Shown here piece by piece: positions 23,948 to 37,800 of a DNA stretch of 64,000 nucleotides. The stretch's first letter is position 1. Each line of letters opens with the position of its first letter. The position numbers and the translations under genes are program-made. The notes beneath the pieces are model-generated. The model was not told the origin of the DNA. It saw only the letters and a program-made list of their open reading frames with translations, and searched no databases. Source of the stretch: Nemopilema nomurai (Eukaryota > Cnidaria > Scyphozoa > Rhizostomeae > Rhizostomatidae); NCBI GenBank assembly GCA_003864495.1, contig PEDN01001106.1:124001-188000 (forward strand), given 5' to 3'.

Positions 23948-26900
23948 TTTCCCTGATTCAATCTTTGGACTCTGGAGATTAAACTCTGGAAAATTTTTGG
24001 CTCTTGTTCTCTACAGCTCTCATTCGCGTTTTTTGAAGGAAACGATGCCTTCTGCGTGCAGTTCTTTCTGTAACATATCCACTTCTGTTAACCAAGGATA
24101 AATTCTTTGGCCGTGGCTACTTTAAACCTTCACAAATGACCTACCAAACGTCCCTCAGAATTTTTCCTTCCTCAATTCAATTAGGCAGGACAAGCTCGGT
24201 GTTATCTTATCAAGTGGCTAAAGGCATTGAAAACTGGGAACATGTTGCATTTGAGTACATTAACCTTTGCCCCGGGCATCTAAAAAGTGAGATATTACAC
24301 GCGACCATTTGGATTTTGAAGGGACAATGCTGGTTCTCGCAAGGGCACAAGAGTTTGGAGGTGGCACTTTTGCATGGTTTAGCAGGTAGTTGGGCGTCCA
24401 TTGCCCCTCTGACCCCAGGTTCCTACATTACTGCCTTTGTTTACGAATGATATGCTTTCTTCAATTTGCTTACATGGTTACGTCAAAAGCCACCTGCAGC
24501 AGGATGCAGCGAGGCAGTTAGCCCACCTGCCCTGAGTACGAGAACTTAATTCCTTCGTTTTCCTATTGCATTGTCACTATCTTCATTTCAGGTCCGGTAA
24601 GGCTCCCTCTGCTACTGGTACCATACAAACCAGTACTTCTTGCTCTATGACAGGGATGGATCTACGGTAGGGGGGAGGGGGTGGATGCGATGGGCTATGA
24701 TCCCCCAAACGGTATGATTTCACATCGAGAAATTGTGAATAAAAAAAGACAAGCAATATACTAAACATATAATAAAATTAAACATATAAATGAATAAGAT
24801 TTTGCAAAACAAGAAACTAGTTGTATATCAAATTAACAAAGGAAGTTCTCATTCACATTGCATTTAATGGTAGGCAACACTATAAAACACCTGAGAGCTT
24901 TTATTGCGTAATTTTGCAAAAATCAGAGATCTCACCTGATATCTAATCTCTTCAAAAAGGAATTTGAAAATGAAGTTAATCGGAGCAAAATAAAAAGCTA
25001 TGTCCAGCCTAAACAACATATGTTTTATCAGTTTACTTTCAAAATTCACTTTGAACTGTATTGAAGATTTTTCTCTTGAAACGAGAAACTACATGCAAGT
25101 GTTAAAACCATAGACTTGGGGACCGAAGGCCTTCTAAGGGGGCTGTACCTTCAACAGATCAAGATTTTTTTGATGGGGCCAAGCTTTTTGTAAAAAATTG
25201 ATCTTAAGAGAGTGCAATGCTGCTAAAATGAAAATACGATTAAAAATTCTTAGATTTCTACCTTCTTTGTTGTTGTTTCTATTTTCCAAATTGTCTCAAG
25301 AACAGAAAAAATGACAATGAAATTCCATTATTTTTGGCAAAAACCTCGAAACCGGGAATATTTTTTAGCGATCGAGAAGCTATAGCGCATTTGCGCACTG
25401 GCGTTAGAGTTAAGCTCTGGCAGCTTTTTGATGCCAAACATTATTTATGGGAAAGCTACATAATGCCGGTACATCTTCTCTGTCTCCAGAGCACTTTGTC
25501 TCGTTCCAACAGGGGACTGTATAAAAACTCTGTCTAGACGATGTGTTCTCTCTCCTGACCATTTCTCGCTTTAAACAGGAATGGTAATGCGAAACATCAC
25601 CGAATAGAAATTGCTAACATAGCACTCAAAAGGGTGGTTTGAGTCTTAATTTTCAAGAAGCATAACTATGGCAACCAGACTCCGGCTGTTGAAATGCTTT
25701 AGTTGGTCTGCTTAGCTTCTCTGTAAATGTGAGAGTTGGACAATAGGCGAAACAATGCAGGCTCGTTTAGAAGCAGCCGCAATGTATTTTTGCGTATAAT
25801 GGTAATCTCACACGTAGAAAGGATACGTGCTACGCTGTGCTGCTACGAACAGGTAACTATTATTGACAGTCATTAATTAGCAGATCTACTTTGTTGGTCT
25901 TGTGCTAAGAAAGAGAAGATCTACCAGTTACAGGCCGTATTGAGAGAAAATGAGCACGTGACCGCATTCTGAGTTTCTGAGTTGGAAAGAACAAGCAACT
26001 GGCGTTAAGTCTCTAGATTTCATCGTGATGAATGGCAACAACGCCAGATTACTAGCATGGCACTTTTAGATTGTAGTACGTTTAGAGTAATGCTCTATTC
26101 TTTGGACTGAAGGTGGTAAAAAGATAACACTTTTTCGAATTTCCATACCTTAGGATAAATTACATTTGCTGGAAAATTGGCAAATTTAGAGTTATGGGTT
26201 AAGGTATCAGAATTATTTGTCCCCTTTCATATGAAAGGCCTTGTCATCTTATTTTACAACTCCGTTTATATCAATGTGCATTTCAATGTGCACGGTCATC
26301 AGAAGTGAATTTTCTAAAAGCTGACGAAACAGATACTTGAAAAACAAAATGTTCAATGTTAGAAATGTTCAGTGTTCAATGTTGAAGGCAAAACAGGATG
26401 TTCAATGTAGTCAATTTAGTATCAATAGATACCAATAATCAATTTAATAATCTTACATCAAACATGTATTTTTACACTTCAGATTGATGGGTCAATTTCT
26501 TAGGACATTATTTATCATTGGTGCACTAACAGCCATGCTGAAATTACAAAATACAAATGATGAAAAATAAAGATGATCAAATATTCATAACACTCAGTCA
26601 AAATAATTTACAAAAGGAACATCGCATTAAAAAATATCAAACAAAGTGTATAGTTTTAGCAAATTGTTAGCATATAAGTTAAGCTTTTGTCTCATCTCTT
26701 GTTGCAGAGAAAAATAAACACATCAAAGATAAAAGGATTTGTTTGAAACTTGAAGGAAGAACCATTTGTATAGTAGTTTCCACAGTATTCAAATTGGTCT
26801 ATATGCCAAAAATATGCATGTTACCTGGCATTTGTTACCAAATGCAAGTTGTAAAGTGCTAGGCATACAAACTCCATCTATTACAAAGAACCAACAAACT

Positions 26901-26999
26901 AAAGTAGCAAAATTTGATATTCAACACTCTGCTTTTTGCTACCCCTTCTTGTCTCTCCTTAACTTGTGAAGCTCATCTACAAATTATAACAGACATCAG
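23948..26999. other. intergenic region, no supported gene
   Basis: The part around 24130-24450 is more GC-rich and open on both strands (105 codons on +, 63 on -). It lacks splice partners or domains and may be a fossil repeat. The rest is AT-rich. The 3' untranslated region of the zinc-finger gene extends into the right end. Confidence 0.35.
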
Positions 27000-27830
27000 C
27001 TAACTTTGTACAGGTAATACTTTTGAATGAAATCTTCGTTTGTGTCTGTTCACATGACTGGAGTGGGAAAATGCAGCATTGCAAAGATCACATACATATG
27101 GTTTTGCACCTGTGTGGATTCGCATATGTGTCTTTAGGCTGGTCTCTTGACCAAATGTCTTATTGCATTCCATACAAGCAAAGGGTCTTTCCCCACTGTG
27201 AATACGTTTATGCCTTAAAAGATGACCATGGTTGTTAAATCTTTTCTTACACATGTCACAACCATAAGGACGTTCACCTGTATGTGTTCGTGTATGTGTT
27301 TTAAGAGTACTAAAATCAGCAAAAGCTTTATTACAAAAATCACAACTATATGGTTTCTCTCCTGTATGTGTACGGATATGGGCTACTAGGCCACTCTTAA
27401 GAGAAAATGCCTTAGGGCAATAATGGCATTTGTGTGGTTTGTCTTTGGAATGAACCCGGTAATGGTTTCTCAGTCTGAATTTGAATGGAAAACTTTTGTC
27501 ACATTTATCACAATCAAATTTCAAGTGTTTTTCTTCAGTCAATTCGCTTTCTTTGATGTAGAAATCACCCATTTCTCCATCTAAAATTCCATATGTATCT
27601 TGATTGGAGCCAAGGGATGACTCGTAATCACAATCTGTCCCTGTTTCTTCGCCACTGCTCACATGGTCATATTGCATACTAATGTTGTTCATGTTCATCT
27701 CAGTATTGGTGGGCTTTTCATCTTGGGGTTCTGCTTTGATTTGACAAGTAATCTTTTCAGCTAAGATAACTTCATGAGGATATTGATAGCTCTCCGATCT
27801 CAAAAATGGGCTTTGTTTTTCACTTTCCAT
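27000..27830 (-). CDS. six-finger C2H2 zinc-finger protein
   Basis: The frame of 276 codons starts with ATG at 27828-27830. A same-frame TTG further upstream is not a plausible start; a likely splice acceptor (ggctacag) just precedes the ATG, implying a 5' untranslated exon. Six C2H2 fingers lie at about residues 107-127, 135-155, 163-183, 191-211, 219-239 and 247-268, all with intact Cys2His2. TGEKP-type linkers follow fingers 2 and 3 and related ones follow 4 and 5, which predicts sequence-specific DNA binding. The last finger ends H-x4-H, a small variation. The N-terminal ~100 residues are acidic, and IKAEPQD (31-37) matches a SUMO-acceptor consensus. There is no KRAB, SCAN, BTB or ZAD domain. 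Such genes are numerous and I cannot name an orthologue. It is most likely a nuclear transcription factor. Confidence 0.85.
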   Translation of the reverse strand: MESEKQSPFLRSESYQYPHEVILAEKITCQIKAEPQDEKPTNTEMNMNNISMQYDHVSSGEETGTDCDYESSLGSNQDTYGILDGEMGDFYIKESELTEEKHLKFDCDKCDKSFPFKFRLRNHYRVHSKDKPHKCHYCPKAFSLKSGLVAHIRTHTGEKPYSCDFCNKAFADFSTLKTHTRTHTGERPYGCDMCKKRFNNHGHLLRHKRIHSGERPFACMECNKTFGQETSLKTHMRIHTGAKPYVCDLCNAAFSHSSHVNRHKRRFHSKVLPVQS

Positions 27831-29909
27831 TGCACCTGTAGCCAAAGCTGCAAAGTTTTATGCAGAGAATTGTGAACAAGTATCTGTGCCAGCCATGTCA
27901 GCTTTTGCGTTGTGCTCTGAAATAACAACGAAGTCCTATAAAATGCTGTCACTCTAAGCGTCCAAACTTTTGTAGCAAAAGCTATATTCTGCAAGATAAC
28001 TGGTTTCGTCAAGACTGCTCATGACCACTTTTGAGAACTGATGATGTGTTAGATTCGTATTTATTGCCTCGAACTACGAAAAGAAAAAAGGCGAGAGCGC
28101 TCAGTACCGTCAAGTCCATTTTTGCTCACCTTTATTACATTTTGCACTCACGAAGATCTCCAAAAACATACAGTAAAATGATATAAACATAATGTTGACT
28201 ATTAGCAAAAGTATACATCTAAAAGCATAAACTTATGATATTATATTTGCAAATCTGTTGGTAAGTTTCGAAAAATAAATCAGAATCTGACCTCACAAAC
28301 TGCATGACAGCGAAAATGGACGGCACAGCGCAGTTCAACGACAACAACAAGTGGGTGGTTGTTGTTGCAGGAAGTTTGTATTTTGCAGGGCAATTGTTTG
28401 TATTTTGGAGGAAGAATAAAGATGACAACAACTTCGAATGTTTACGCTAAATGAAGCAATTTAGCTAGAAAAAGCTGTCATTAATGTAAATCTAGAGGGT
28501 GAACAAGCAGAGAAAGTGGAGGCAAAGCCCTAATGAAAAGCAATTTTGTTCATCAGTGACAGATTTCTAACCGCTGCTTTTCAAAAGCTTCTCAAAGTCG
28601 TAACAAAGCAAGGTCCCAGTGGAGTCTACAAATCTCAATGAATTCCTCAAAACTGGCCTACAATTTCAATATCTTAATACTAAAAAATAATGATTTTGAA
28701 TTAACACTAGCATTGGATGGATAATTAAACTGACAAATCAATAAATTAGGTTGGTTTTCCAAAGATAGAGTTCGTGGAATCCTAGACAGTGCTCTAGCAA
28801 GTATGAATGCATTTATTAATTAAAAAGTCCGTGAGCTTGGTGCTCTGAGAACAGTTAAGGAAAAGAAACAAAAGTTTGCAGTTTGAGGCAGGTATAGTAT
28901 TGTATTTACAGTAAAAAAATATTGGCAACAAAGTAATGAGGCTAAAAATTTGTGTGCTGTCAAATTAGGAAAAACTTATATTCCGACGATGTCTTAGTGT
29001 CTAAGAAAGTCACCTTCTTGCTGCAAGGTGTCATTTTTGCTTCTTTGCTTCTTTGACGAGTTTATGAGTACAAGACGGAGACAAAGGGTAAAAATTTGCA
29101 TGTTTAGAAATAGTAGCTAGGTTCACAAACTGGATAAATCTTATGCCTTTTGCCATACACTTTTTCCTCCATTGTTGAATGGGAACGACTATTTCGTGAC
29201 TTTGACATTTAACGAATTAGATGAAAAACTAGAAAACACACGAATCAGCGTGATTAATGTATTATTTTGCAACTGTTGTAATGAGAGTGCATTACTACTG
29301 GCAGATTAAGCAAAACAAGCAAACAGGAAAATGCCTTAAACTAGTTATGGCAATTGACAAACAGCGTATATTGGCAGCTTCGATGGCTATCCTCTTTCAA
29401 AGGAAATTTCTTGATGTTTTTCTCATGCCGTGATCTCATGTTATTGACCTCAAGGTTATTGACAATATAAATGCTAGCTTATTACTTGCTAACCCTCATG
29501 CAAAATGAAACAATGTCGATGGCACGTCGCAATGTATGCACGATATTAAGATTTCTCATTGGTGGTCACTTTCATTGAAATGGGTCAAGTAATCATTTCC
29601 TGAAAGACATTTTTCAGCTCTTTTTAAGCATAGGTAGGGGGTTCACGTATTGAAAGTAAACATTCATGCATGATTATGAGAATGAAATATTACTGTAAAC
29701 ATCATATTGATAGTCTATTCAACGGAAAAATCAAAAGAAAATGGGTTGCTAATACTAGGGTCATTGCTAGCTAATACTAGGATCAATTTCCAATGGGCCT
29801 TTACAGTACATCAACGACTTGTATTTCTTAAGTATGAATAACTTTAATCAATAACCGATAAGCTCAATGTATATTCTTGGTAAAAGCTCCCGTTTCTGAT
29901 GGTTTTAAG
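27831..29909. other. intergenic region between zinc-finger and fibrinogen-domain genes
   Basis: AT-rich with no frame above about 70 codons and no recognisable RNA gene. Non-coding 5' exon(s) and promoter of the zinc-finger gene are expected in 27840-28450. The rest shows nothing I can assign. Confidence 0.4.
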
Positions 29910-31063
29910 CTATGAGTTGTTATATTTTATTCTCATCTCCGTGTGAATGACTTTCCGAGTCTCATGCTTACCCCAAGTGATAGCTTGGGTCATATCAGTA
30001 CCCTCCTCCGCATAGACGCCATTCAAATTGGCGCTGGGTCCTCCTGTGCAGTTACCAAACCACCAGCCTCCAGTGTACAGAGACGAACAGCTACAAGAGC
30101 ATCCATCTTGGTCTTTGTCTGTTGTGCTGAATTGCTGTCCATTCTGTGTTGTCATGGCATCGGCAACGTTTCCAGTAAATTGACCAACATGCAGCCTGTA
30201 CCCATCAGCCTCACTTTGGACTTTGAAATCCCCATACCTTGCAGTTGCTTTAAACGTGTGCGCTGCTTCTTCAAATAAAATATCTATCTGAAGGAGTGTT
30301 CGCTCCTTAACTGAAGTAAGAAACTTTATATTTTCCAAGCCTATCCACATGCTCTTATGTAGAGCTCCAAAACCATCTTTATATTCCTTCCAGTTTCTGT
30401 TGAAGAACTCATCTTCGTCTACTCGTCTTTGGATTGTCATCCACCCGCCAGTATAAACGTCCATGTTACAGAAGATAGTAAGATTCCTACTTGCTGCTCC
30501 ATTGGGCCATATCATGTAAGTGCCACTTTTGCGATTTCCCCATTCATACAAACTCTCGCAATCTTTGAAATCTATAAAAGTGAAGCACGTTATTAAATTA
30601 AAAGTTTGATTATAATCCATTTGCTGCAGTATGACATCAAAAAGTTGTCTTTTACGTTGAAATGAGAAAACACACATTTTACAATGGCATACATACAGCG
30701 AAAATCTTAGAATACATGCACATTTCATAAATAGTAAACAGCAATCAGCTTACGTCTTAGACTTTTCTCATTCAGCATCTTCTTCCACCGGATAGTTGAA
30801 CTTCGGTTTTGACTAGATTTTATCTTCCGATTCACAGCAGTGCAATGGTTATTCATGCTACAAGTGTGGAAGTTGCTGGCACTGGACACTTTCTCTTTCG
30901 ACGCACAGGAAGCTCTCTTTGGGCTGGCACTGTAGTCTTTTGCATCTTCAATGAAAAACGTCCCTTTTGTAACTATCTCAGAACGAGACAGGCAAAAAAT
31001 TACAACGCAGGTTGATGCAAAGAAGGAAAACTTAAGATTAGTTGGCATGTTTGAAAGAATCAT
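29910..31063 (-). CDS. secreted fibrinogen-related domain (FReD) protein, two exons
   Basis: Exon 1 is 31063-30754 and exon 2 is 30571-29910 (TAG). The intron has donor gtaagc and acceptor ttttatag, and the phase closes to 323 aa. Residues 1-30 form a signal peptide (SFFASTCVVIFCLS core). The rest of exon 1 is a short Cys- and basic-rich linker with no collagen or coiled-coil repeat. Exon 2 is a complete fibrinogen C-terminal domain: FKDCESLYEWG, GGWMTIQRR, WIGLENIKFLT, the calcium-loop region STTDKDQDG and LYTGGWWFGNC, then SANLNGVY. Relatives include ficolins, tachylectins and FREPs, extracellular lectins with roles in innate recognition or adhesion; ligand specificity is not predictable. 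Beside the calcium site there is an unusual CSCSC cluster. It is divergent from MDM1, with about 760 bp between start codons. Confidence 0.88.
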
Positions 31064-31825
31064 AGAATAGAAGTGCCTATTTCTCCTATATCTGTGGCTT
31101 GAGTAAAGCAGCTCAATAGCATTGTTTTACTTTCTGCGTGTGCACACTCCAATATTTATGAGAAAAATTTCTGCTTCCCATTTGAGTAAATACAGTCTGT
31201 TGAGCTAATTTCAGAAGGAAATAAACACTTTTAATGCAAATACGTTCCGAAAGTAATAAAAGCTGGCCTGTTCATTTGACAACAATATGCTAGTATCATG
31301 TTCGACTTAAATTGACAAGAAAACCTTTAGAAATTATATGATGAGAAAATAGCTTCGAGGTGCAATATTTAGTTTTCTTCTTTGAACAGCCAAATTGCAA
31401 TTCCTAGTTTTTTCCACCTACATGCTTTATTTTACTAACAATTTGCAGTCTTCTCTCCGGCCTTAGCGCGGCACCAATGGAGGCAATTAAAATTTTGTTG
31501 GAGAGGAGCTCTCCATTCTCCTATCCTTGTAGTGCGGATTAGAAATGAGTGTGTTTATGTGCCTTGTGTTCCGCATTGAAGTTTTATTCGGCAATTTTAA
31601 GGCTTCTGAAGTCCATAGTTTTCAAACTGAGCCCTCGCTTCAAGCTTTTGTGATCAATCATTGTTTGGTTTCTCGAGAGATGCTAATCGCTGATTGGTTA
31701 GTCTCCCTTTCGCTTCAACCGTCACCTTGTTTTCGCTTGGAAGCCAAGTTTGAATACGAAAATGGCGGAGAATCGCAAGTCAACACCCCAGTCAATCTGA
31801 GTAATGGTGCCTTATTTCTTCAAAA
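31064..31825. promoter_or_regulatory. divergent intergenic region between FReD gene and MDM1
   Basis: The two start codons face away from each other across 762 bp, so both promoters probably lie here. The right half (about 31440-31825) is more GC-rich and likely includes MDM1 5' untranslated sequence. It holds two short upstream open frames: ATG 31762 to TGA 31800 (12 residues), and ATG 31804 to TAG 31842, which overlaps the MDM1 start out of frame. No clear TATA box was found. Confidence 0.4.
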
Positions 31826-34800
31826 ATGCCAGGCAAAGTTAGGGTGAGTTCTTTAAAAGTTGAAGATCTATTCAAACTTTGTTGAAGATAAAGTCAGCAA
31901 ATTTTCGTGTAGGTTATAGTAGAGCGCTCTCTGAAACAGCTGAGATACCTATGATAAACAAATCATTTCACAGCCATGAATTTCCATCTTGGCATGCTAT
32001 TCCAAATGTTACAGCCAAACACGAATGCAAGGATGATACTTTATCATTTGGTGGATCAAATAATATTCCATGGTTATCGGCCAAGTGTTAAGATGCCCAT
32101 GAAAATTAATGGCCTTGCAGATTTGTCAAAGTAATCCCACTAGCCCAGCAACTAAATCATATTCCCTACAAGTTTGAAATCATGTTATTATGTGATTTTT
32201 CATCAATATTAAGTAAAATTTTTACTGATGATTAAGTATCTCTCATGAAATTTTCACTCTTAAAAGGGCCCCTCCAGAAATTGAGGAAATACGAACACAC
32301 CCCTTCAACAGTAGAATTACGACGAGTTTTAAAGTGCTATGGCAACAATCGAGAGACACTTTTAGCAATAATTCTTGTGACCCAGTACATAAGCATCCCT
32401 AGCCTAAGAATCTTTAACAATTTTTAATGACATGGTTTTTTTTAAACAATCAATTTCGAAAACGCAGCTAAGAAGCCATACTGTGATTTTTATCTAAACT
32501 TGTTTTATACCTAAGTTATAGAACAAGTTTTTGTAGCTGCCCAAGGCCCTGTGAACTAAGGTTTTAATGAGACCAAAGACTGGAGGATAGAATAAAACAG
32601 CATGTTCCCACGAGCATAAGGACCGAAACGTCTGCAGAAAGAGAGCAGCCGCATGGAAATTGTAAAAGACGCAATACCCAAATTGATTGTGATTGGGCTA
32701 TAGGACAACATCCTTTAGAGAATCCAGGTTACGCCAAAACATACAGTGACAACAATTTTTGTATAATTGGGCAAGCTAGGTCATCCTTTCATCAGGTGTT
32801 TTGGAGTCTGTCTATATTTTAATGGAAAATCCCATTCTTTGTAGACAGAAGGAGTTCATCTTTTCCCTAGTGCTCTTCTAATGTTAGGTATTAAGTAACG
32901 CTGATTGGTCAATTATAACCAATCACACGCTCTGCTTATCACCCTCTAGTGTTTTCGATCCGCATCTGGCTATTTATTTGGTCAGTTTTTGGCTATCTTC
33001 CGACGTTTGCATACTCTGAGGAATGTCGGGCGTAAAAAGTACTTTAAGTATGCAAAAACTAGTTCTGCTTTCTCTGGCCATTGTGTTATTTCAATGAACA
33101 AGAACTGTATTATTGCTGTAAACAGAAATTTTAACCACATGTGGTATCAGTCTGATATAAAAGTTTCAGTCAGGTGGGATAGTGAAAGTTTTATCCCACA
33201 AAGCTGAAATGATGTGATCTTTTATAGAGGGCAGATTTGCTTTAATATTAAAATAATTTAAAAATCAACTTTTAGTTTGAGACAGAGTACAACTCATCCT
33301 TCAAAGGATATGGCAGTGATGTTTCAAAGATTATTAAAAGTCCAGTGTTGAAGCCAAGGGCATCAGAGGGTTCAGTTATTGCACCAATACCTATTTTGAA
33401 AAAGAAGTCAAAAAATGAAGCAGGAATTACATCATCAGCCTCTCACAGCACAAGGGAGCCACCTTTACAGCACAAGAAAGCTTTTGCTCAAGCAAAAACT
33501 GCAGATGAAATTGCCCCAGTACCTCTTAGGGATCACAAGAAAAGAGATCACTTTGAAGCCACCACTAATAAAAACCCAGTTCTGGATTATGCAGCCAAAG
33601 TAGAAACAGCCAAGACAAATGAAAGGGAAAGTTTCAAGGTATTTATATGTCCATGAAGATCTCTCTATGTCCATGTCTTTGCATAAAGAGATATTTGTAG
33701 TGGTAGAGCACTCTATCTGAACTGCAGCTTTTCTCTAGTTTGCTAAACTGTGTTAAGTTTGCTGAAGTATCATGCAGTGTATTCTTTCAGAAATATCCTT
33801 TTTTAGAACTACTTGCAATATTATTGAATGTAATATTTTACTTAGGATGACAAATTTGCTGGAAGAGAATCATATAACCAAAGCTATCAAGCTCTAGAGC
33901 CTCCAATGCAGCGTAAAAGGAGGTCACCATATTGCTTCAATCACAACATTTTAAGAACAGACACAATTCCACCTGTTAATGGAAGCTCTGATGATGCTGA
34001 AAACAACCAAGTGGTGGCTGAAACAGTTTTTGATCCAAAGGCCACTGAAACTGTCAAGAGGAAATTGGAGTTTGAGCAACCAACAGAAAGGGATGTTCCA
34101 GTTGAAAGTGTTTTCCCTGTCAAAACTGCAGACTGGCGGTTGAGAGAAGACACTTTCAAGAAGGAGAACAAACTTCAAAAGGATCATTTTGAGCAATCCA
34201 AAAGAGAGAGAAAACAACGAAGAAGTCCTGCAAAAGAACAAAGAAAGAAGGATTTAAATGATGTGAAAAATAAACAAAATGAAAGGGTTTGTTGTTTTGG
34301 CTTGCATGTTTTGCGTTTGAGTTATATTTTCAGTTTACCTTTTGCAAGGACTGCTGAATTGCTGTTTTATTGTATCTCAAAACAGTTTCATTGTTCAGTG
34401 CATATACTATTTGTGGAAGTTCTTCGTCACTGGGAACAGTCATTTTTGCAGCCGTTTACTTAAGGAGAAATTGTCTTTACGTTTTATAATCATACTTAGT
34501 CTTTGTGCTTGGGTGGCAATAAAATTTGTAGCCAATGCATCAGCTACATATTTTTCTTTCTTTCATTGTAGCTTTTATTCCTTTGGTTGTAGATTATAAA
34601 TTGACATATTATTAATTTCGTTGAAAACGGTATAATATCCAGTGTATGTTTGTGTTTTTCAGGTAGATAGAGCATTAATGATCAAAGCTGGAATGCAGAC
34701 TGTTGAACCTCCGCTGTACAGTCACCCTGTTAAGACAGAATACCAAAGGCAGTTTGCCTGGAAGGAATCAGTCCGGCATGCAATTTATCCCAAGAACTTT

Positions 34801-37800
34801 ATTCCAATTGAAGTTGAGAATGCTGAATTAGCCCCAGAAGAAGTTCCAAAGCGAAAGTTCAAACCTTTCAAGTCAGAGTATCAGCTTCAGTTCAAAGAGT
34901 ACCCGTTGACGAAAGAGGTGCCAGCTTTTAGTAAAGCAAGCCAAAAGCCATCTAGTGAGATAACTGGCGATGAAGTTGAAAAGAAAGAGGGTACGATCCT
35001 AATACTTTCTGTCACTGGTGTGAGATCGGATAGGATCCCACAGAGTCAAATGTTTTATAGATGCAAAGCACCATTTGTTTAAATTCTGTATATGAAATGA
35101 ATGACTTTAGATGCCAAGCATGACTTCAGGTAGCAAGTGTACAATAAAAAGCATTGGTTTTCGAGATTCCTCGATATTATCCATTGCATCGGCACTTGTT
35201 TTATCTAAAACGTTTTTACTTATGGACAACCCTGTGGTTTCAACCTTGTGAAATAGCTGTCATTGATCCTAATCGTCCATTTAATACTAACCAAGCTGTA
35301 TGCATAGAAATAAAAGGTTTTATGGTTGTTGTTTGCCTGCTATTTAAGTACTTTGTGTTAGTTTAAATGTCACTAGTGATGCTTTTTCAGGAACGCATGT
35401 CGTTGACAAGAGACTTCTTCATCTATCAAGAAATGTTCAGCCACTATTCGCTCCACGTGGCAAAAGGTTTGTCACATTCTCATGTTTATTTGTCCATTTC
35501 CTTGACATACTGACTGCAGAGTGTTAACTTCTGATGATGCGTTAAGTTTGTCTATAAGTACAGCCATAACAGTTTATTTGATTAAAGTTGACATTCTATT
35601 TCCTGCTGCTCAGTTTGACGGGATCTTATCAATGCGATGGTCTGATATCAGAAGGGGTAGTGCGATATTAAAAGTTTTCGGTTCTTCGTAGCAACTTGGA
35701 AACAGAGTACAAGTCCAGCTTCATCCCACCCGCAAAGCTTAGTCCCGGAAAGGCACCGAGCTCAAAGGCCAAGGACGAAAACAACAGACAAGAGACGGTT
35801 AGTGCCTTCTCCTTGTTCTTGCACCTTGAGATGCTTTGCAACCTGCCTGGAGCAGCTTCTTTGAGTCTGCAGATGTCCACTTCGAGACTATTTTCCAAGT
35901 GAACATTCTAGGTCATTTTTCTAGTCGATACTCCAGGGGACTTTATTCTTATGTTGGACAACTCAATTGCTCATGCCAATGAATCACCGAAACCTTAGAA
36001 GAAATCTTTAGATTCACGATGAAGCACCTCAATATTTGAAGATTGGCGACAAGCAAAGTGCTGTCTATTATCTCTTATTGTTTGCAGTGCTAATCTGTCT
36101 TCTACGATAAGCATCTTTGCTACAAAAATAGTTTTGTAGATGGAATTGTCATATTTTTATTGTAAACTAAGCTTGAAAATTCACTTAAAATACAGTGGTG
36201 TTATGCCTGAGATAATCTATGGGTTGATGAATAAGGCGATGTTCTGCCAGCGTTGTGTAAGTTAATTAACTTTTTGTTGATGTTGGACACAACTGCACCT
36301 GCTATCAATGTAAACGCCCTCCATATAAACTCGCGGCTTTTAATTTTGATTTTGAATGGACGTATAAAGAGCTTCTGGAGAACCGATTAATGTGTTATAC
36401 AGCCAGTAAGGCTACAGGCGTTGGAAAGCCTTATGTTAAAAATTCCCAAGAACTGGATAAATTTTATTCTTTTTGAATTCTCGTGTAATTGCTGCAAAAT
36501 AAAGGCTGCTCCCTTGCATAAGAGTAATTTCTCCAATCCAAACGTTGAAAGTGTGATCGACACCTTTAATAACCATTCCCCGAATTTATTTCTCTTCTTT
36601 ATCTTTTCTAATAAACCAGAAAACTTTGCGTTTATGTGCTTCACCAACAGAGTACATAGTTGAATAAAGCTAATTTTTTTTTTTTGCAGGTCGATCAATC
36701 TGAAAGTCTTGACTGGTTCAAAGAGGTAAGTTTCATCGACTTCACTTTTAATTTAATCGTCAAAGCACAGCACAATTTCATTCTTTCTTTGAATCGAAGC
36801 GATAGCTCAAAGTTTTGTCATTGTTTGTATCCTTTGAAAGAATATTTCCAAACTTAGGCTACAATTGTGCCATTAAAGTCCAAAATGTTCAACACTCCCA
36901 TGCTTTTTGTAATTCTCTGTAGCAATTTCTTGCCTTCAATTGAAGGGATTAGGCCATCTGCTACGATACTTTTTGATCTTCCTTAAATCACATGACGCGA
37001 TCTACCACCCACGCAGCACTAAATATAACGCTTATAAGCTGTTGATATTTTCTTCTTTTCCTTTACCACGATCCATTCATTCGTGAAACCACCAGCAGGT
37101 CAGAGCCTTCGTACATAGCGAATGCTCGCCTCGCCTTTTCTGTTCATATTACCTTCTTTGTACGTCAAAGAGTCCTAATAAGCTTAATTCTCGATATCAC
37201 CAGCAATTGCTTTGTTTTATGTGATTGCGGTAGAATGTAGAATCGTACTGGTCAAATGTGGCAAACAGAAGATTGGCTTGGCAAGAAGAGGCTGCTTATG
37301 CGTCCAATTAGCCATCGCCATAAATCTCGAATGCCTTCTTCTTACCTGATCTTTACTCTGCGGGAGAAGAAGTTTAATCCTATAATGGCCTGACAGGGTC
37401 TCTTCTTTCAGTGCCATGAAACCGAAATTCCAACTTTTTGTCAGCTTTTTGGGAGAAAATTCACTTTCTGGTATTCGATGTAGCCACAAGGCTGTGGTGA
37501 GAAATGCTCCATAATTCGTAGAAAATTCTTCATCAATGGAGGAGGAAAGTGTTTATACCAAGCTTTAATAGAGGTGAAGCTTAGTTCGGTTACCAGTCAT
37601 CACCATTCGGAGCATGTACAATCGCACTCGCAAAAGTAACGAATTTTCGTAAATTGCTAGCCGAAGCCTTGTCATTTTTGGACGTGTATGGTTTAACAGG
37701 GACCAGGAATGGCCATTAACTGAAAGGTGTCAAACTGCGTGCCTTTGCTGTGATGCGAGTTACTGTTGCTGTGATGCGAGTTACTGTTGCTGCTATTGAT

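Noticed and set aside
24130..24450. Two-strand open region with frames of 105 and 63 codons
   Set aside because: No family resemblance and no splice partners; possibly an old repeat, but no copy exists in this window to prove it.
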